This document shows positions 1 to 7,974 of a DNA stretch of 64,000 nt, in pieces (positions within the stretch are counted from its first letter, which is position 1; each line of letters begins with the position of its first letter). The notes below the pieces were generated by a model. The model ran no database searches, was not told the DNA's origin, and saw nothing but the letters and a program-made list of their open reading frames with translations. The translations under genes and the position numbers were made by a program. Origin of the DNA: Candidatus Flexifilum affinis (GTDB lineage Bacteria; Chloroflexota; Anaerolineae; Aggregatilineales; Phototrophicaceae). The stretch covers positions 186,001 to 250,000 of the forward strand of contig JADJPJ010000087.1 of NCBI GenBank assembly GCA_016713325.1, given 5' to 3'.

Positions 1-389
1 TGCGGTTTTTCGCCCCAAACCCGTCCGCTGTATTGAATCATGTCGAAGTACGGAAGATGAAACATCACAAGGTCCGGCGAGCTGCCATCGGAACACGGCG
101 GAAATGCATCCTCCAGGATATTGAAGCCATCACGAAGATCCCCAGACCAATATGGAATCCCAAACTCCTTGCATACGTCCTCCGTTGTTCCTCCACCCCG
201 AAACGGATCGGCAACAGAACGAGATTTGTACAAGTCAACAAGGTCAAGAACGAACTTGCCACTGAAGTTGCCAGGATACCGGGGGTTGCCCCATGGGGCG
301 CGTTCAGGATACGCAAACAGATTGGTGTGTCGACCCTCAAATTCTGGAACGATAGATGATGAATAGGGTGGTTGACCTTCGCGGGACAT
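1..389 (-). CDS. DNA methyltransferase, N-terminal part, cut by window edge
   Basis: The frame opens at an ATG at 387-389 and stays open to base 1, giving about 129 residues. Residues 61-69 read DPFRGGGTT, the SAM-binding motif I of beta-class N4/N6 DNA methylases. Residues 111-121 read HLPYFDMIQYS, a motif IV-like catalytic box of the H-P-P-Y type seen in some orphan methylases of mobile elements, here with Leu in place of the first Pro. Motif I comes before motif IV. The gene lies alone on the minus strand, downstream of a conjugation/replication gene block, so a role in self-protection of an element is plausible. The C-terminal part is outside the window. The methylase family is clear; target and base are unknown. 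Confidence 0.75.
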   Translation of the reverse strand, partial: MSREGQPPYSSSIVPEFEGRHTNLFAYPERAPWGNPRYPGNFSGKFVLDLVDLYKSRSVADPFRGGGTTEDVCKEFGIPYWSGDLRDGFNILEDAFPPCSDGSSPDLVMFHLPYFDMIQYSGRVWGEKP

Positions 390-490
390 GCCTTCAGCGT
401 AGCATAGTCATGGCGGGCACATCTAGCAGTGATTCTGGCATTTCAGACTGAAAAAGAGACATCTAGCTACGAGATGATTCTCGTCGGGAA

Positions 491-1144
491 TCAGAGGATG
501 TCGTCAAACATGCCATCCTCGAGATCGGCAAGCGCCCCATCGTCATCGCTCAATTCGGCGAACATCTCGAAGACTGCGCCTTCCCTGGACTGCTGGTGAC
601 CAGCGGCGTCCACCTGGATGCCCGCGCGGCGTTCTTCGATGGTCCACAGCACCTGCTCCTTGTTCAGGCGCTGGTCCTGTTTCCAGTCATCCACACTTGA
701 ATACCAGGACCATTCATCAACAAACCAGCGATCGCGTGGCTCGTGCAGCCCCAGTCCAAAGAAGGTCACCGTTTCGCGCCTCTCCTGGTTCGGGCGGCTG
801 GTCGTGACGAACAGGAATTCGCCATAAGTGTTTGTCGAAACCTGAGCATCATGTATCGTTGTCCGTCGGTCACGCAGAAAAGCGAGAAAGCGCTCGTGAC
901 CGATGCGGCTGAAGAGCTGCTCATTCCTGGTGAATACGAAGTCGGTTCCTGAGGCACGCTCGTCGATCAGAGGCTGCAATAGGGCGATTCCTTCCGAGCC
1001 TAGGACGTGGCCGGCGAACTCCAGCATAACGTTTGCCTGCTCCTCTTCGGAGAGATGCTGGAACATCCAGGTTATCCCCTCTCGGGGAGTAATGTGTTCA
1101 TTTTCGGGTGGTCGTTCCGGAGTGGCCATGGTTTCAGGTGGCAC
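491..1144 (-). CDS. hypothetical acidic protein
   Basis: This is a 217-residue soluble protein with no family I can name. It has many acidic residues, especially in the last 30 (a D/E-rich tail ending DDIL), and no signal peptide or membrane segment. The start may be the GTG at 1144 or the ATG at 1129; neither has a clear ribosome binding site. It begins 3 bases after the DUF2958 gene ends, so the two are very likely co-transcribed with the replication-relaxation genes upstream. Context suggests an accessory protein of a plasmid or integrative element. Confidence 0.55.
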   Translation of the reverse strand: MPPETMATPERPPENEHITPREGITWMFQHLSEEEQANVMLEFAGHVLGSEGIALLQPLIDERASGTDFVFTRNEQLFSRIGHERFLAFLRDRRTTIHDAQVSTNTYGEFLFVTTSRPNQERRETVTFFGLGLHEPRDRWFVDEWSWYSSVDDWKQDQRLNKEQVLWTIEERRAGIQVDAAGHQQSREGAVFEMFAELSDDDGALADLEDGMFDDIL

Positions 1145-1147
1145 ACG

Positions 1148-2083
1148 CTATCGGCGATGTCTCGCCTCAATGACGTGCAAGGGTTCAGGGTGATAGTGCA
1201 GGTCGCGTTCGACGGGCAGGGCTAAGCCGCCCTGGATGCTCTCCAACTCTCGCAGTGAGAAATACCCGTACTCAAGCTCAAAGCCGGAGACCAACCCGAA
1301 GAACAGATCATCGCCGTCGAACTCTGTGGCGTACCAGGTCCAGTTGGCATCGGGGGTGAAGAACTTGGCGCCGGCAAGAGCATCTCTGCCGAGGCGTTCG
1401 GTGCTGCGCAGTGGTGGCAGCGCTGCTCTCGTCTCACCATCGAGCAGGTCCATGGCGTGCTCGGGAAAGCGCACCACATCCACCAGATGGTTCTCTCCGC
1501 TATCGAAGTCGAGCCGGGTGGCGCGCCGCGTTTCGGGATCCATGATGACCAGCGTGTTGTCAGCTTCCAGGTAGGAGAGAAGCCCGCGCTCGCCTGCTGT
1601 CTCTCGAACTGCCTCCAGGGCAGCCGCAGCTCCCCCGCTGTAGGGTACGGTCAGCCCACCGGCAAGCAAGATATTCGCCGAGTCGTTTTCAACAGTCAGC
1701 TCGCGAGTGATGCCTGATGGAAAACGGATGAGCGGATATTTGAGGCTGCGCAGGTCTTTGCGCTGGTAAGCGCTCGCCATGACATCGCCGTGCAGGGCGT
1801 AAAGACCCGAGATGGGCTGCGAGTCGAGCGGGGTCAGTTGTTCTTTGCTCAGCCAGGGCATATGGTCGGAGCATAGCACAGGCGGGGACACGGCTTCAAG
1901 AAGCATGAAGCTCCCGCGCAGGTTCGTCCCACTCAGGAAGCGGCGAACCTGCCCGCCGCTGAATCCCCTGGCGTCTTCCTCGGCAGGAGGTAGGGTGAGA
2001 TGGCCCGGCACTGTGCCTTGGTTGCCGGCGCCAGAACGAGGTCTGCGCGGGTCATTCCAGCATAGCAGATGCCTGTCCATCAA
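1148..2083 (-). CDS. DUF2958 domain protein
   Basis: The last ~75 residues match the DUF2958 pattern: a WTWYATEFDGDD segment, then LFFGLVSGFELEYGYFSL and an ERDLHYHPEPL ending. DUF2958 proteins are small and of unknown function and travel on plasmids and ICEs. About 150-200 residues of unknown identity precede the domain here. The start is uncertain: TTG at 2083 and ATG at 2080 overlap the stop of the upstream gene, and a Met codon at 1906 (MLLEAVSPP) may be the true start because the residues before it look less protein-like. Four-base overlap with the upstream replication-relaxation gene suggests translational coupling. Confidence 0.65.
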   Translation of the reverse strand: MMDRHLLCWNDPRRPRSGAGNQGTVPGHLTLPPAEEDARGFSGGQVRRFLSGTNLRGSFMLLEAVSPPVLCSDHMPWLSKEQLTPLDSQPISGLYALHGDVMASAYQRKDLRSLKYPLIRFPSGITRELTVENDSANILLAGGLTVPYSGGAAAALEAVRETAGERGLLSYLEADNTLVIMDPETRRATRLDFDSGENHLVDVVRFPEHAMDLLDGETRAALPPLRSTERLGRDALAGAKFFTPDANWTWYATEFDGDDLFFGLVSGFELEYGYFSLRELESIQGGLALPVERDLHYHPEPLHVIEARHRR

Positions 2084-2964
2084 AAAAGCGCGACCGGCAT
2101 CTCCTCTTCCCCTCGCCGCCAGACTGGCTGCGTGAGCAGTAAACCGGGCGTGACTCGGTCCATGGTCGTGAAGTAGAAGAGGCGGGCATTTGCCTCCGCG
2201 ACCAGCTCGGCAGAGCGCTTCATATTCTGAAGCCGGCGTTCACCGGTGGTGACGATCAGCCACTTGCCCGAGTTGTACCCAAACCGTCGCTTGTAGATCT
2301 CGCTGCGGACATAGGCGATGCCGGGTAGGATCTTCTCGGCTGCGAACCGTGGGTTGTGTTCGGTGGCGCGGTCGAGTTCCAGAAGCAGCCGGCAGACATA
2401 CGCCCCTTTTCGGACAATCGCATAGCCGTCAGGGCGGATGAAACGCTGTGCGTGGGTCCCATTGGGCAGCGTGTGCTCGACCCGGTCCGGGTGCGCCCAG
2501 AACTCGCTCTGCGGGATCCACGCCTCCAGTTCAAAGCCTGGTTCACGCTTACAGGCTTCGGTCAGAGCGATGCGCACATCGTTGACCGCGACATCATGGG
2601 CGACCTGCATCCAGCGCGGCTCCCGGCGAGAGGCGAAGTCGGCTGAGGGTGTCCCGGACAGTCCCGCCACAAACTCTGCCCCTTTGGGCGCGAGCCAGAA
2701 GACGGGTTCCTCGAGGCTGGCTCGCTGGCGGCGGTCCGGCCGGGCGAGGTAGCCGTGGCGGTACAGGAGTCTCAGGCGAAGCTGCATCTGCGAGTCGCCG
2801 GTGAAGAACAGGCGTTTGATCTGGCCCGCGGAGAGCATCCCATCATAGGCGTGAATGGCTTCGAGGATTCGTCTATCGCGCTCTGTGAGACGCATGGGCG
2901 GGCACAACGGAATGGATCGCGGCTCCGGTGCGGTTGGGCGCCGAGGGATGGCATCCACAGGCAT
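2080..2964 (-). CDS. replication-relaxation family protein (copy 1)
   Basis: This ~294-residue protein begins with a winged-helix segment, LTERDRRILEAIHAYDG, followed by a helix containing GQIKRLFF. That is the usual opening of the Replic_Relax family, which is found on plasmids and conjugative elements of Actinobacteria and Chloroflexota. A second alpha/beta part carries RPDGYAIVR and LLLELDRATEHNP, resembling a degenerate nuclease-like fold. The frame is open further upstream, but Met at 2964 or 2895 fits the family length; the longer version would read low-complexity sequence. It lies just downstream of a paralogue (3378-4271) and is coupled to the DUF2958 gene. Role: probably DNA binding in plasmid replication or transfer initiation (inferred). 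Confidence 0.7.
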   Translation of the reverse strand: MPVDAIPRRPTAPEPRSIPLCPPMRLTERDRRILEAIHAYDGMLSAGQIKRLFFTGDSQMQLRLRLLYRHGYLARPDRRQRASLEEPVFWLAPKGAEFVAGLSGTPSADFASRREPRWMQVAHDVAVNDVRIALTEACKREPGFELEAWIPQSEFWAHPDRVEHTLPNGTHAQRFIRPDGYAIVRKGAYVCRLLLELDRATEHNPRFAAEKILPGIAYVRSEIYKRRFGYNSGKWLIVTTGERRLQNMKRSAELVAEANARLFYFTTMDRVTPGLLLTQPVWRRGEEEMPVALF

Positions 2965-3157
2965 CTGAGCGGCCGAAAACAGCGTTTGTGGGAGCAGGAG
3001 GAGAGCGACATAGGCTTCAGGCAGCGTAGCAGATTGCCTTGCACTGTGCAACCCAACCTGTAATTTGAGGGGTGAGAAAGGGCGGTACACTGAAGCTGGG
3101 GGTGACCGCTGCATCTGTCGGTTTCCTGTGGTGAGCCGGAAGGGAGGTGAACCACAG

Positions 3158-3256
3158 ATGCAACCAGAACACGTCGCAGGGGCGTTTTTCGCCGTCCTGA
3201 CCGTTGTCGACTTATTGCTCGGCAACTGGCTTCTCAAGAAGACGAAGCGAAAGTAG
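3158..3256 (+). CDS. small single-pass membrane protein (32 aa)
   Basis: A short frame on the plus strand reads MQPEHVAGAFFAVLTVV and ends with a basic KKTKRK tail. It has one predicted membrane helix and a positive C-terminus. An AGGGAGGTGA ribosome binding site lies 7-8 bases before the ATG, which is the main reason to call it. It sits in the gap between the two replication-relaxation genes, on the opposite strand, and is followed by a strong hairpin. No family is recognised and no homology evidence is available. Confidence 0.4.
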   Translation: MQPEHVAGAFFAVLTVVDLLLGNWLLKKTKRK

Positions 3257-3271
3257 CGCGAACTGCTTCGG

Positions 3272-3303
3272 GGAAGGAGACGTCTTCGGGACGTTCTCCT
3301 TCC
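3272..3303 (+). terminator. strong hairpin with UUCG tetraloop
   Basis: The arms GGAAGGAGACGTC and GACGTTCTCCTTCC pair over 13 bases with one bulged base. They close on a C-UUCG-G tetraloop, one of the most stable RNA loops. It lies 15 bases after the stop of the small plus-strand gene and is also transcribed from the minus-strand genes. No U-tract follows, so it may be a processing or stability element and not an intrinsic terminator. Confidence 0.45.
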
Positions 3304-3377
3304 GTCCCGCCGCAGGACCCCAGAGCAACGGTCACCTTTGCACTCCAGGCGCAGCATAGCATATCGACTGTCTACTG

Positions 3378-4271
3378 TCATCCACCGCCAATGAGCGGCT
3401 GAAGTCGGTTCTCCCCCAGCTGACGCCAGATCGGGGCGGTCAGGACCGTCTGCGAATTCACCTGATCCAGTGTGGCGAACCAGTACTTCCCGTCCCCGCC
3501 CATTCTGGCGACCACTCGCTGCAGACTGGTCGACCGCTTCTCGCTAGAGGCCACGACCAGGATGCGCAGGCTTTTCGTCTGAAAGCGCGCCTGATACTGC
3601 CCGCTGGCCACATACGCCTCGTACACAGCAATCTGCGGGCTGAACCGGCTCAGTTCCTCGGTGCCCCGGTCGACCTCCAGGAAGAAGCGCGCAGTGCCGC
3701 GGGGCGTGGACAGCACGAAGTAGCTGTCGGGGAAGACCGGCTTCTTCCGGAGTCGTCCGCTCCTGTCCTGGATCTGGACGTAGTCGGGTTTGGCGCGGAA
3801 GACCGTCTCATCCAACCAGTTGCTCAATTGGAATCCCGGGATGCGCGCCGCCATCGTGACGGCGACGCGAACGCTGTTGATCGCCAGGAGATGCTCCAGC
3901 AGATGCCAGCCGAGCGTCCCGCCTTTGGGCAGACGGAGGTCGCCCCGCTCGTAGCCGAAGCGGCTGACCAGGACTTGCGCTCCCCGCTTCCCCAGCGTAT
4001 AGATCGCCGGACTGCGCGCCGGAGCATCGGACACCACCGACAGGAAGTGCCGGTTCAGGTATTCGTGGTGGAACAGCTTCGCCAGACGGAACTGGGCGGT
4101 GGAGCGCGACCCGAAGAAAAGCACTTCGAGCTGGTCGGTGCGCAGGGCGCGACAGGCGTTGACCATGCGCAGCAGTTCGCAGTCGCGCTCCGTCAGGACC
4201 ATCGGCGGACGCTCTGATTCAGCGACACGCCTGTGCCTTGGCAGCCGCGTTCGCTTCTCGTCGTCCGTCAT
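3378..4271 (-). CDS. replication-relaxation family protein (copy 2)
   Basis: This is a 297-residue paralogue of the protein at 2080-2964. After a basic N-terminal tail comes LTERDCELLRMVNACRALR, then a winged-helix segment (TDQLEVLFFGSRSTAQFRL). A second domain carries FPDSYFVLSTP and ARFFLEVDRGTEE, aligning in order with the copy-1 motifs. The ATG overlaps the stop of the upstream ATPase gene (ATGA), so the start is well supported and the two are translationally coupled. Two diverged copies in one operon suggest different DNA or protein partners. The role in plasmid replication or mobilisation is inferred from family and context. Confidence 0.75.
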   Translation of the reverse strand: MTDDEKRTRLPRHRRVAESERPPMVLTERDCELLRMVNACRALRTDQLEVLFFGSRSTAQFRLAKLFHHEYLNRHFLSVVSDAPARSPAIYTLGKRGAQVLVSRFGYERGDLRLPKGGTLGWHLLEHLLAINSVRVAVTMAARIPGFQLSNWLDETVFRAKPDYVQIQDRSGRLRKKPVFPDSYFVLSTPRGTARFFLEVDRGTEELSRFSPQIAVYEAYVASGQYQARFQTKSLRILVVASSEKRSTSLQRVVARMGGDGKYWFATLDQVNSQTVLTAPIWRQLGENRLQPLIGGG

Positions 4272-5884
4272 TCGTAAGCCTGAACCTGTCCGGACTCGGG
4301 CTCATCGGGTTTCTCGTCCGGCTTCTCGCTGCGCTTCTCCCGTCGCGTTTTGAGCCATTCACGAACTTCCACGCCGGTCATCCCCTGTGCTGCCGTCTCC
4401 GCATACGGTGTGCCGCGCCTCTCCGGCGCACGACGCGCAGCGGCGATGAAGGCCGGCACCGAAGCGCCGTGAGCACGGGTTTTGACCGCCATCCGGTACA
4501 GCCCAAGCTGAGCCAGCGCCTCCTGCGTGACGTCCGGCTCCAGCAGCCGGGTGAACTTGGCGGCATCTTCCAGCCCCATCTCGAAAAGCGTCAGCGTGCC
4601 AACGGTGCCGGCGATCGCCCGGTAGGTTTCCGGCGAGAGCTGGTCGAGATACTGGTTCGCCAGGGTCAGTGGCAGCCCGAACTTGCGCGCCTGGGCGAGC
4701 ATGTCGGGGAGCGGCGTGGTGACGAACCGCTCGACCTCATCGATGTACACGAACATGCGCGGATCAGCTTCCGACGGGGTGTAAGCCATCGCCTCGGCGG
4801 CCAGGAACAGCCCGGAGATCAGCATCGCTCCGAGGCTGCCAACCTCCTGAGCAATGGCGCGACCATTCAGGCGCGCCAGCACAATCTTCTTCTCCGCGAT
4901 GAACCGGCTGTAGTCCAGTCCATGTTTGTGGCAGGTCATCAGTTCGAGGGTGCGGTTGCCCAGGAAGGCGCGGGTGCGGGTGATGACCGGGTCGGCGATG
5001 TCGCGTTTGTCGCCTTTCGAGCGCTCGGCGAACTCCTCCCAGTAGTCGAGCGTGTCCATCGAAACGGACGGGTGGTCCTGCATCAACCCCACCAGCTGCT
5101 GGCGATACTCGTCGCTGGTGAACAGCCGGCGGATGTCCAGCGGCGTGGCTTCGGGATCGCAGAGCAGGGCTTCGACGACATTGCGCATGACCATGTCGGT
5201 GCGGCCGTCGAGCCAGATGTCCGAGTAAATGCGGCGCAGCACCCAGTAGACATGGTTGAAGGCTGAGTCATAATCCACCCCTTCGGGGATGCGGAAGGGG
5301 TTGAGAGGCACAGGGTAGGCGTCGCTGGAGCAGTCCAGCAGCACCACATCCTGGTGCCGCTCCAGAGGGATGCTGTTGGCGAGGATATCATCGACGAGCT
5401 TGCCGTGCGGGTCAATCACCGCCACGCCACGCCCGGCGGCGATGTCCTGGTGGATCAGGTTGTGCAGCAGCGTGGACTTGCCCGTGCCCGTCTTGCCGGC
5501 GACGTAATGGTGGTAGGCCCGGTCGGCGGCGGCAAGGGAGACGGGGCGAGAAAAGCCGCCGCGCAGGATCTCGCCAATGACGACCCGGTCCGCTCCTTCC
5601 TTGGGCAGCGCATCTGGAGCATTCGACACGGCCCAGGCGATTTTCTCTCCGGCGTAGGTCTCGTCGGGCAGGTGCCAGAGCGTCGCAATTTCCTGTGGCG
5701 ACAGCACCGATAGCAGCAGGCGCCACTCCCGCTTGCGCGTTTGGACCATGAGGGCCAGCATACTCTCGAACCAGGCGATGCTGGCGTGATCGGCATCCTC
5801 GATCGCCCGTTTCAGATTGCGCGGACCGACGACCTGCATGGCGTTGTAACGCGGCAGTCGGATGCTGAGGATATCCTGAGCCAC
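4268..5884 (-). CDS. conjugation-type DNA-translocating ATPase (TraG/VirD4/HerA-like), ATPase part
   Basis: This is a P-loop ATPase of 538 residues from the first usable start, a GTG. Walker A is GKTGTGKST at residues 130-138, Walker B is MFVYIDE near 377-383, and a QYLDQL segment follows, as in type IV secretion coupling ATPases. The tail is charged and probably disordered. The frame is open upstream of the GTG back to a TGA at 6056-6058. The stretch before the GTG (…IIEDRNDPLSGFDLK…) looks fully coding and lies in the same frame as the upstream gene, so this is probably the C-terminal two-thirds of a ~840-residue protein interrupted by one in-frame TGA. Predicted role: DNA pumping for transfer of the element. 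Confidence 0.75.
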   Translation of the reverse strand: MAQDILSIRLPRYNAMQVVGPRNLKRAIEDADHASIAWFESMLALMVQTRKREWRLLLSVLSPQEIATLWHLPDETYAGEKIAWAVSNAPDALPKEGADRVVIGEILRGGFSRPVSLAAADRAYHHYVAGKTGTGKSTLLHNLIHQDIAAGRGVAVIDPHGKLVDDILANSIPLERHQDVVLLDCSSDAYPVPLNPFRIPEGVDYDSAFNHVYWVLRRIYSDIWLDGRTDMVMRNVVEALLCDPEATPLDIRRLFTSDEYRQQLVGLMQDHPSVSMDTLDYWEEFAERSKGDKRDIADPVITRTRAFLGNRTLELMTCHKHGLDYSRFIAEKKIVLARLNGRAIAQEVGSLGAMLISGLFLAAEAMAYTPSEADPRMFVYIDEVERFVTTPLPDMLAQARKFGLPLTLANQYLDQLSPETYRAIAGTVGTLTLFEMGLEDAAKFTRLLEPDVTQEALAQLGLYRMAVKTRAHGASVPAFIAAARRAPERRGTPYAETAAQGMTGVEVREWLKTRREKRSEKPDEKPDEPESGQVQAYE

Positions 5885-6055
5885 CTGGGCGATCTCCGCC
5901 AGACGGTTCTCGTCTCGGCTTTCGACGGTGAGGGCGACGAAGGTGTGATACAGACGGCTGTCGATCTTGGCATTGAGCAGTTTGAGGTCGAAACCGGAGA
6001 GCGGGTCATTGCGATCTTCGATGATCCCCGAGGTGGGGGCGAACGGCTCCGCGCA

Positions 6056-6898
6056 TCAGCCGCTTGATCCCCGGTTGCTGGCTTCGATGGAATGGGCGAA
6101 GGTGAACAGTTGATACTGCACCCGCTCCTCCAGGTCGGTGTTCAGGAAGTCCATGCGGCGTGACAGCGGGCCCAGCGGATCGCTGTTCTTTTCGTCACGG
6201 AAATCCGGCAGAGGCGCAGCGTATTCGTTGGTCAGCCCGAAGACGAGCAGCTGGCGGTAGAACGGGTACTGGCGAGCCGGAACGGTGCTCGGATCGACTT
6301 TTTCCACCACCGCGCCAGGGTGATAGGTGCGGATGTGGTCGATGAGAATCTGGGGTGGGTAGCGTCCTTCGTAGTCGGCAATGCGCCAGACCGTCTCGCG
6401 GCCATCGGCCAGGATTTCGTAAACCAGACGCGGGCACGTCGCACTCATCTTGTCGACCAGGTGGACACTGGCATCAGGATTGCCGGCTTCCCTGGCCGCA
6501 TGAATCCGAAAGGCCTGGGGCTGGCCAACGATCTCCGGATAGACGAACGGGAACTTCTCTTCCTTGCGTTCGACGATGGCGCGATTGTCATCCGGTGGAC
6601 GAACACGCACATCCTTGATCTTGCTGAAGGCATTCTTCCAGCCCTGAACATCGCGCAGGTTTTCGGGAGGCTTGAGGTCTCCCAGATCGACCTTCGGCGC
6701 GTTGAGCTGCAGCTGCTGCAGCTGTTCCATGGCGGGGTTCACATGCTCCGGATTGTCAGGGGCGACGGGGTTGTAGGCGTTGGGAAGCGGGATGAGACTC
6801 TTGATCAGGGCGGCCATCCCCATGGTGGTCATCAGGACGGCCCAGGCGGCAAAATCGGCGGCGGCGGCATCGTCATCACGATAGTAGCGGCGCGGCAT
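6056..6898 (-). CDS. N-terminal membrane part of the transfer ATPase, ending at an in-frame TGA
   Basis: The ATG at 6898 has a GAGGAG ribosome binding site 6 bases upstream. It is preferred to the long open stretch above it, which looks non-coding. The product is 280 residues: a basic/acidic head (MPRRYYRDDD), one hydrophobic segment around residues 16-38, then a soluble domain with VYPEIVGQPQAFRIHAA and RQYPFYRQLLVFGLTNEY. It stops with TGA, and the next codons continue in the same frame into the ATPase. N-terminal membrane-anchored domains of this layout are common on TraG-like ATPases, so the two pieces are likely one gene. If the stop is real, this would be a separate membrane anchor subunit. 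Confidence 0.6.
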   Translation of the reverse strand: MPRRYYRDDDAAAADFAAWAVLMTTMGMAALIKSLIPLPNAYNPVAPDNPEHVNPAMEQLQQLQLNAPKVDLGDLKPPENLRDVQGWKNAFSKIKDVRVRPPDDNRAIVERKEEKFPFVYPEIVGQPQAFRIHAAREAGNPDASVHLVDKMSATCPRLVYEILADGRETVWRIADYEGRYPPQILIDHIRTYHPGAVVEKVDPSTVPARQYPFYRQLLVFGLTNEYAAPLPDFRDEKNSDPLGPLSRRMDFLNTDLEERVQYQLFTFAHSIEASNRGSSG

Positions 6899-7167
6899 GG
6901 AGCTGCTCCTCGAGGTGAATGCGAACCTGCGATCAACTATGTGCGAAACGCGTTGGGAATGCAAGCAGTCTTGAATCGGACGCCAATGGGATACGGTAAC
7001 AGACTCAGGCTGCTGAAACCGTACCCAGAACCGTAGCATGTTGTTGCTCTGACTGAGCGAAGCTGTCGCTGATGAAATGCCTGGCGATTTGTGCGGTTGG
7101 AGGCCGGTCCGTGACATATAAATGGGCGCATCGCACGCGTCGAAATTCGCCGCCGCGCGTTGGGCGT

Positions 7168-7365
7168 AAGCCCGACTGCCAAAAATCAGAAGGCGCAGCA
7201 TTCGTCCGCCAACAGAGGCTGCAGGCCGAGGTTGGGCACCGCATTGCGAACCGCCGTCGGACAGTCCAACAGGACTGAACGCATGAGCAGCTTCTGTCCG
7301 CATTCTGGACAGAGATGATTCATGAGGGGGTGAGCGCGGCGGCGGGATTTTTGGCAGTCGGGCTT
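7168..7365. repeat. 198-bp unit bounded by perfect 20-bp inverted repeats
   Basis: AAGCCCGACTGCCAAAAATC at 7168-7187 is the exact reverse complement of 7346-7365. The match stops sharply at both ends. Such a unit could be a small non-autonomous mobile element or a long-range stem. No flanking target duplication was evident. It encloses one small minus-strand frame with a CPECG motif. Confidence 0.5.
7186..7323 (-). CDS. possible 45-residue CxxC protein
   Basis: The short frame starts MNHLCPECGQKLLMRSV and ends DECCAF. A CPEC knuckle plus a terminal CC pair could bind one zinc. It lies entirely inside the 20-bp inverted-repeat unit and its stop falls in the left arm. No ribosome binding site is visible, so it may be chance. 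Confidence 0.2.
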   Translation of the reverse strand: MNHLCPECGQKLLMRSVLLDCPTAVRNAVPNLGLQPLLADECCAF

Positions 7366-7923
7366 GAGGAACCCCGCTTCACCGGTGACGAAATGCCCGA
7401 CGCGCGGGTGACGTGACGAACGGGAGGGGTGCAGGAAGAGGCGAGGGCGGCCCGTCCGGACGGGCAGAACCGAGCGTCGAGCCAATCCCCTCCCTGAGGA
7501 ACGGCACATCGGACGGCAGTCGCTGCCGTTCCCACTCCCCCATTCTCAGAATATGGGGGAAGTGGTGGGGTTTGCAGTGGGGTTGACAACAGGCGGGAGA
7601 AAGTTCAACACTTAATTCGCTGGCGCGAATTCGCTTTTTTCAAAAATCCGCACAAGTTGCAGCTTGTCGCTTCATTTCCAGACGAACCAAGTGAACCCAG
7701 AAACGACGCTTTGGAGCTTTCCAGGGCGTTTTTTCATGCCTGGACCTCCCCGCTATTCTTTTTTCTCTAGCGAACGCCGGCTCCTGAGCTTTCGGTTCGG
7801 GCTTCCCCTAGGTGGTGGCACCTGCCACGATGCCGTCCACATCTCCTACTCACTCAGAAGGCTTGTAATCGCAGTATGGAACAACGAAGAAAGGCGCGTC
7901 AAGAGGCGCTGAAGTTGTGCATG

Positions 7924-7945
7924 TGAACACCTGCGCGGGTGTTCA
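7924..7945. promoter_or_regulatory. palindrome TGAACACC-N6-GGTGTTCA, candidate partition-protein site
   Basis: The 8-bp arms are perfect. The same TGTTCA/TGAACA half-site recurs throughout the adjacent partition gene, with CGTTCA-N2-TGAACG palindromes at 7972-7985 and 8274-8287. It is downstream of the partition gene stop. A binding role for the ribbon-helix-helix partition protein is inferred. Confidence 0.4.
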
Positions 7946-7974
7946 TTCGTGCGCTTGTGCGGCTGTTCAGACGT

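Larger units (their letters stand above)
6899..7974. other. 1.1-kb stretch without a convincing gene
   Basis: Between the transfer ATPase and the partition operon I see no solid coding frame on either strand. It holds a perfect 20-bp inverted repeat (7168-7187 and 7346-7365), a hairpin AATTCGC-tggc-GCGAATT at 7614-7631 followed by CGCTTTTTT, a CCCCCAT/ATGGGGG inverted repeat near 7540-7560, and an 8-bp-arm palindrome at 7924-7945 that matches sites in the partition gene. This could be the replication/partition control region. Confidence 0.4.

Noticed and set aside
65..340. 91-codon minus-strand hydrophobic frame at the left edge
   Set aside because: It overlaps the methyltransferase frame, which has motif I and motif IV in order.
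7664..7912. 82-codon plus-strand frame before the partition region
   Set aside because: No ribosome binding site, mixed low-complexity content and no family resemblance.
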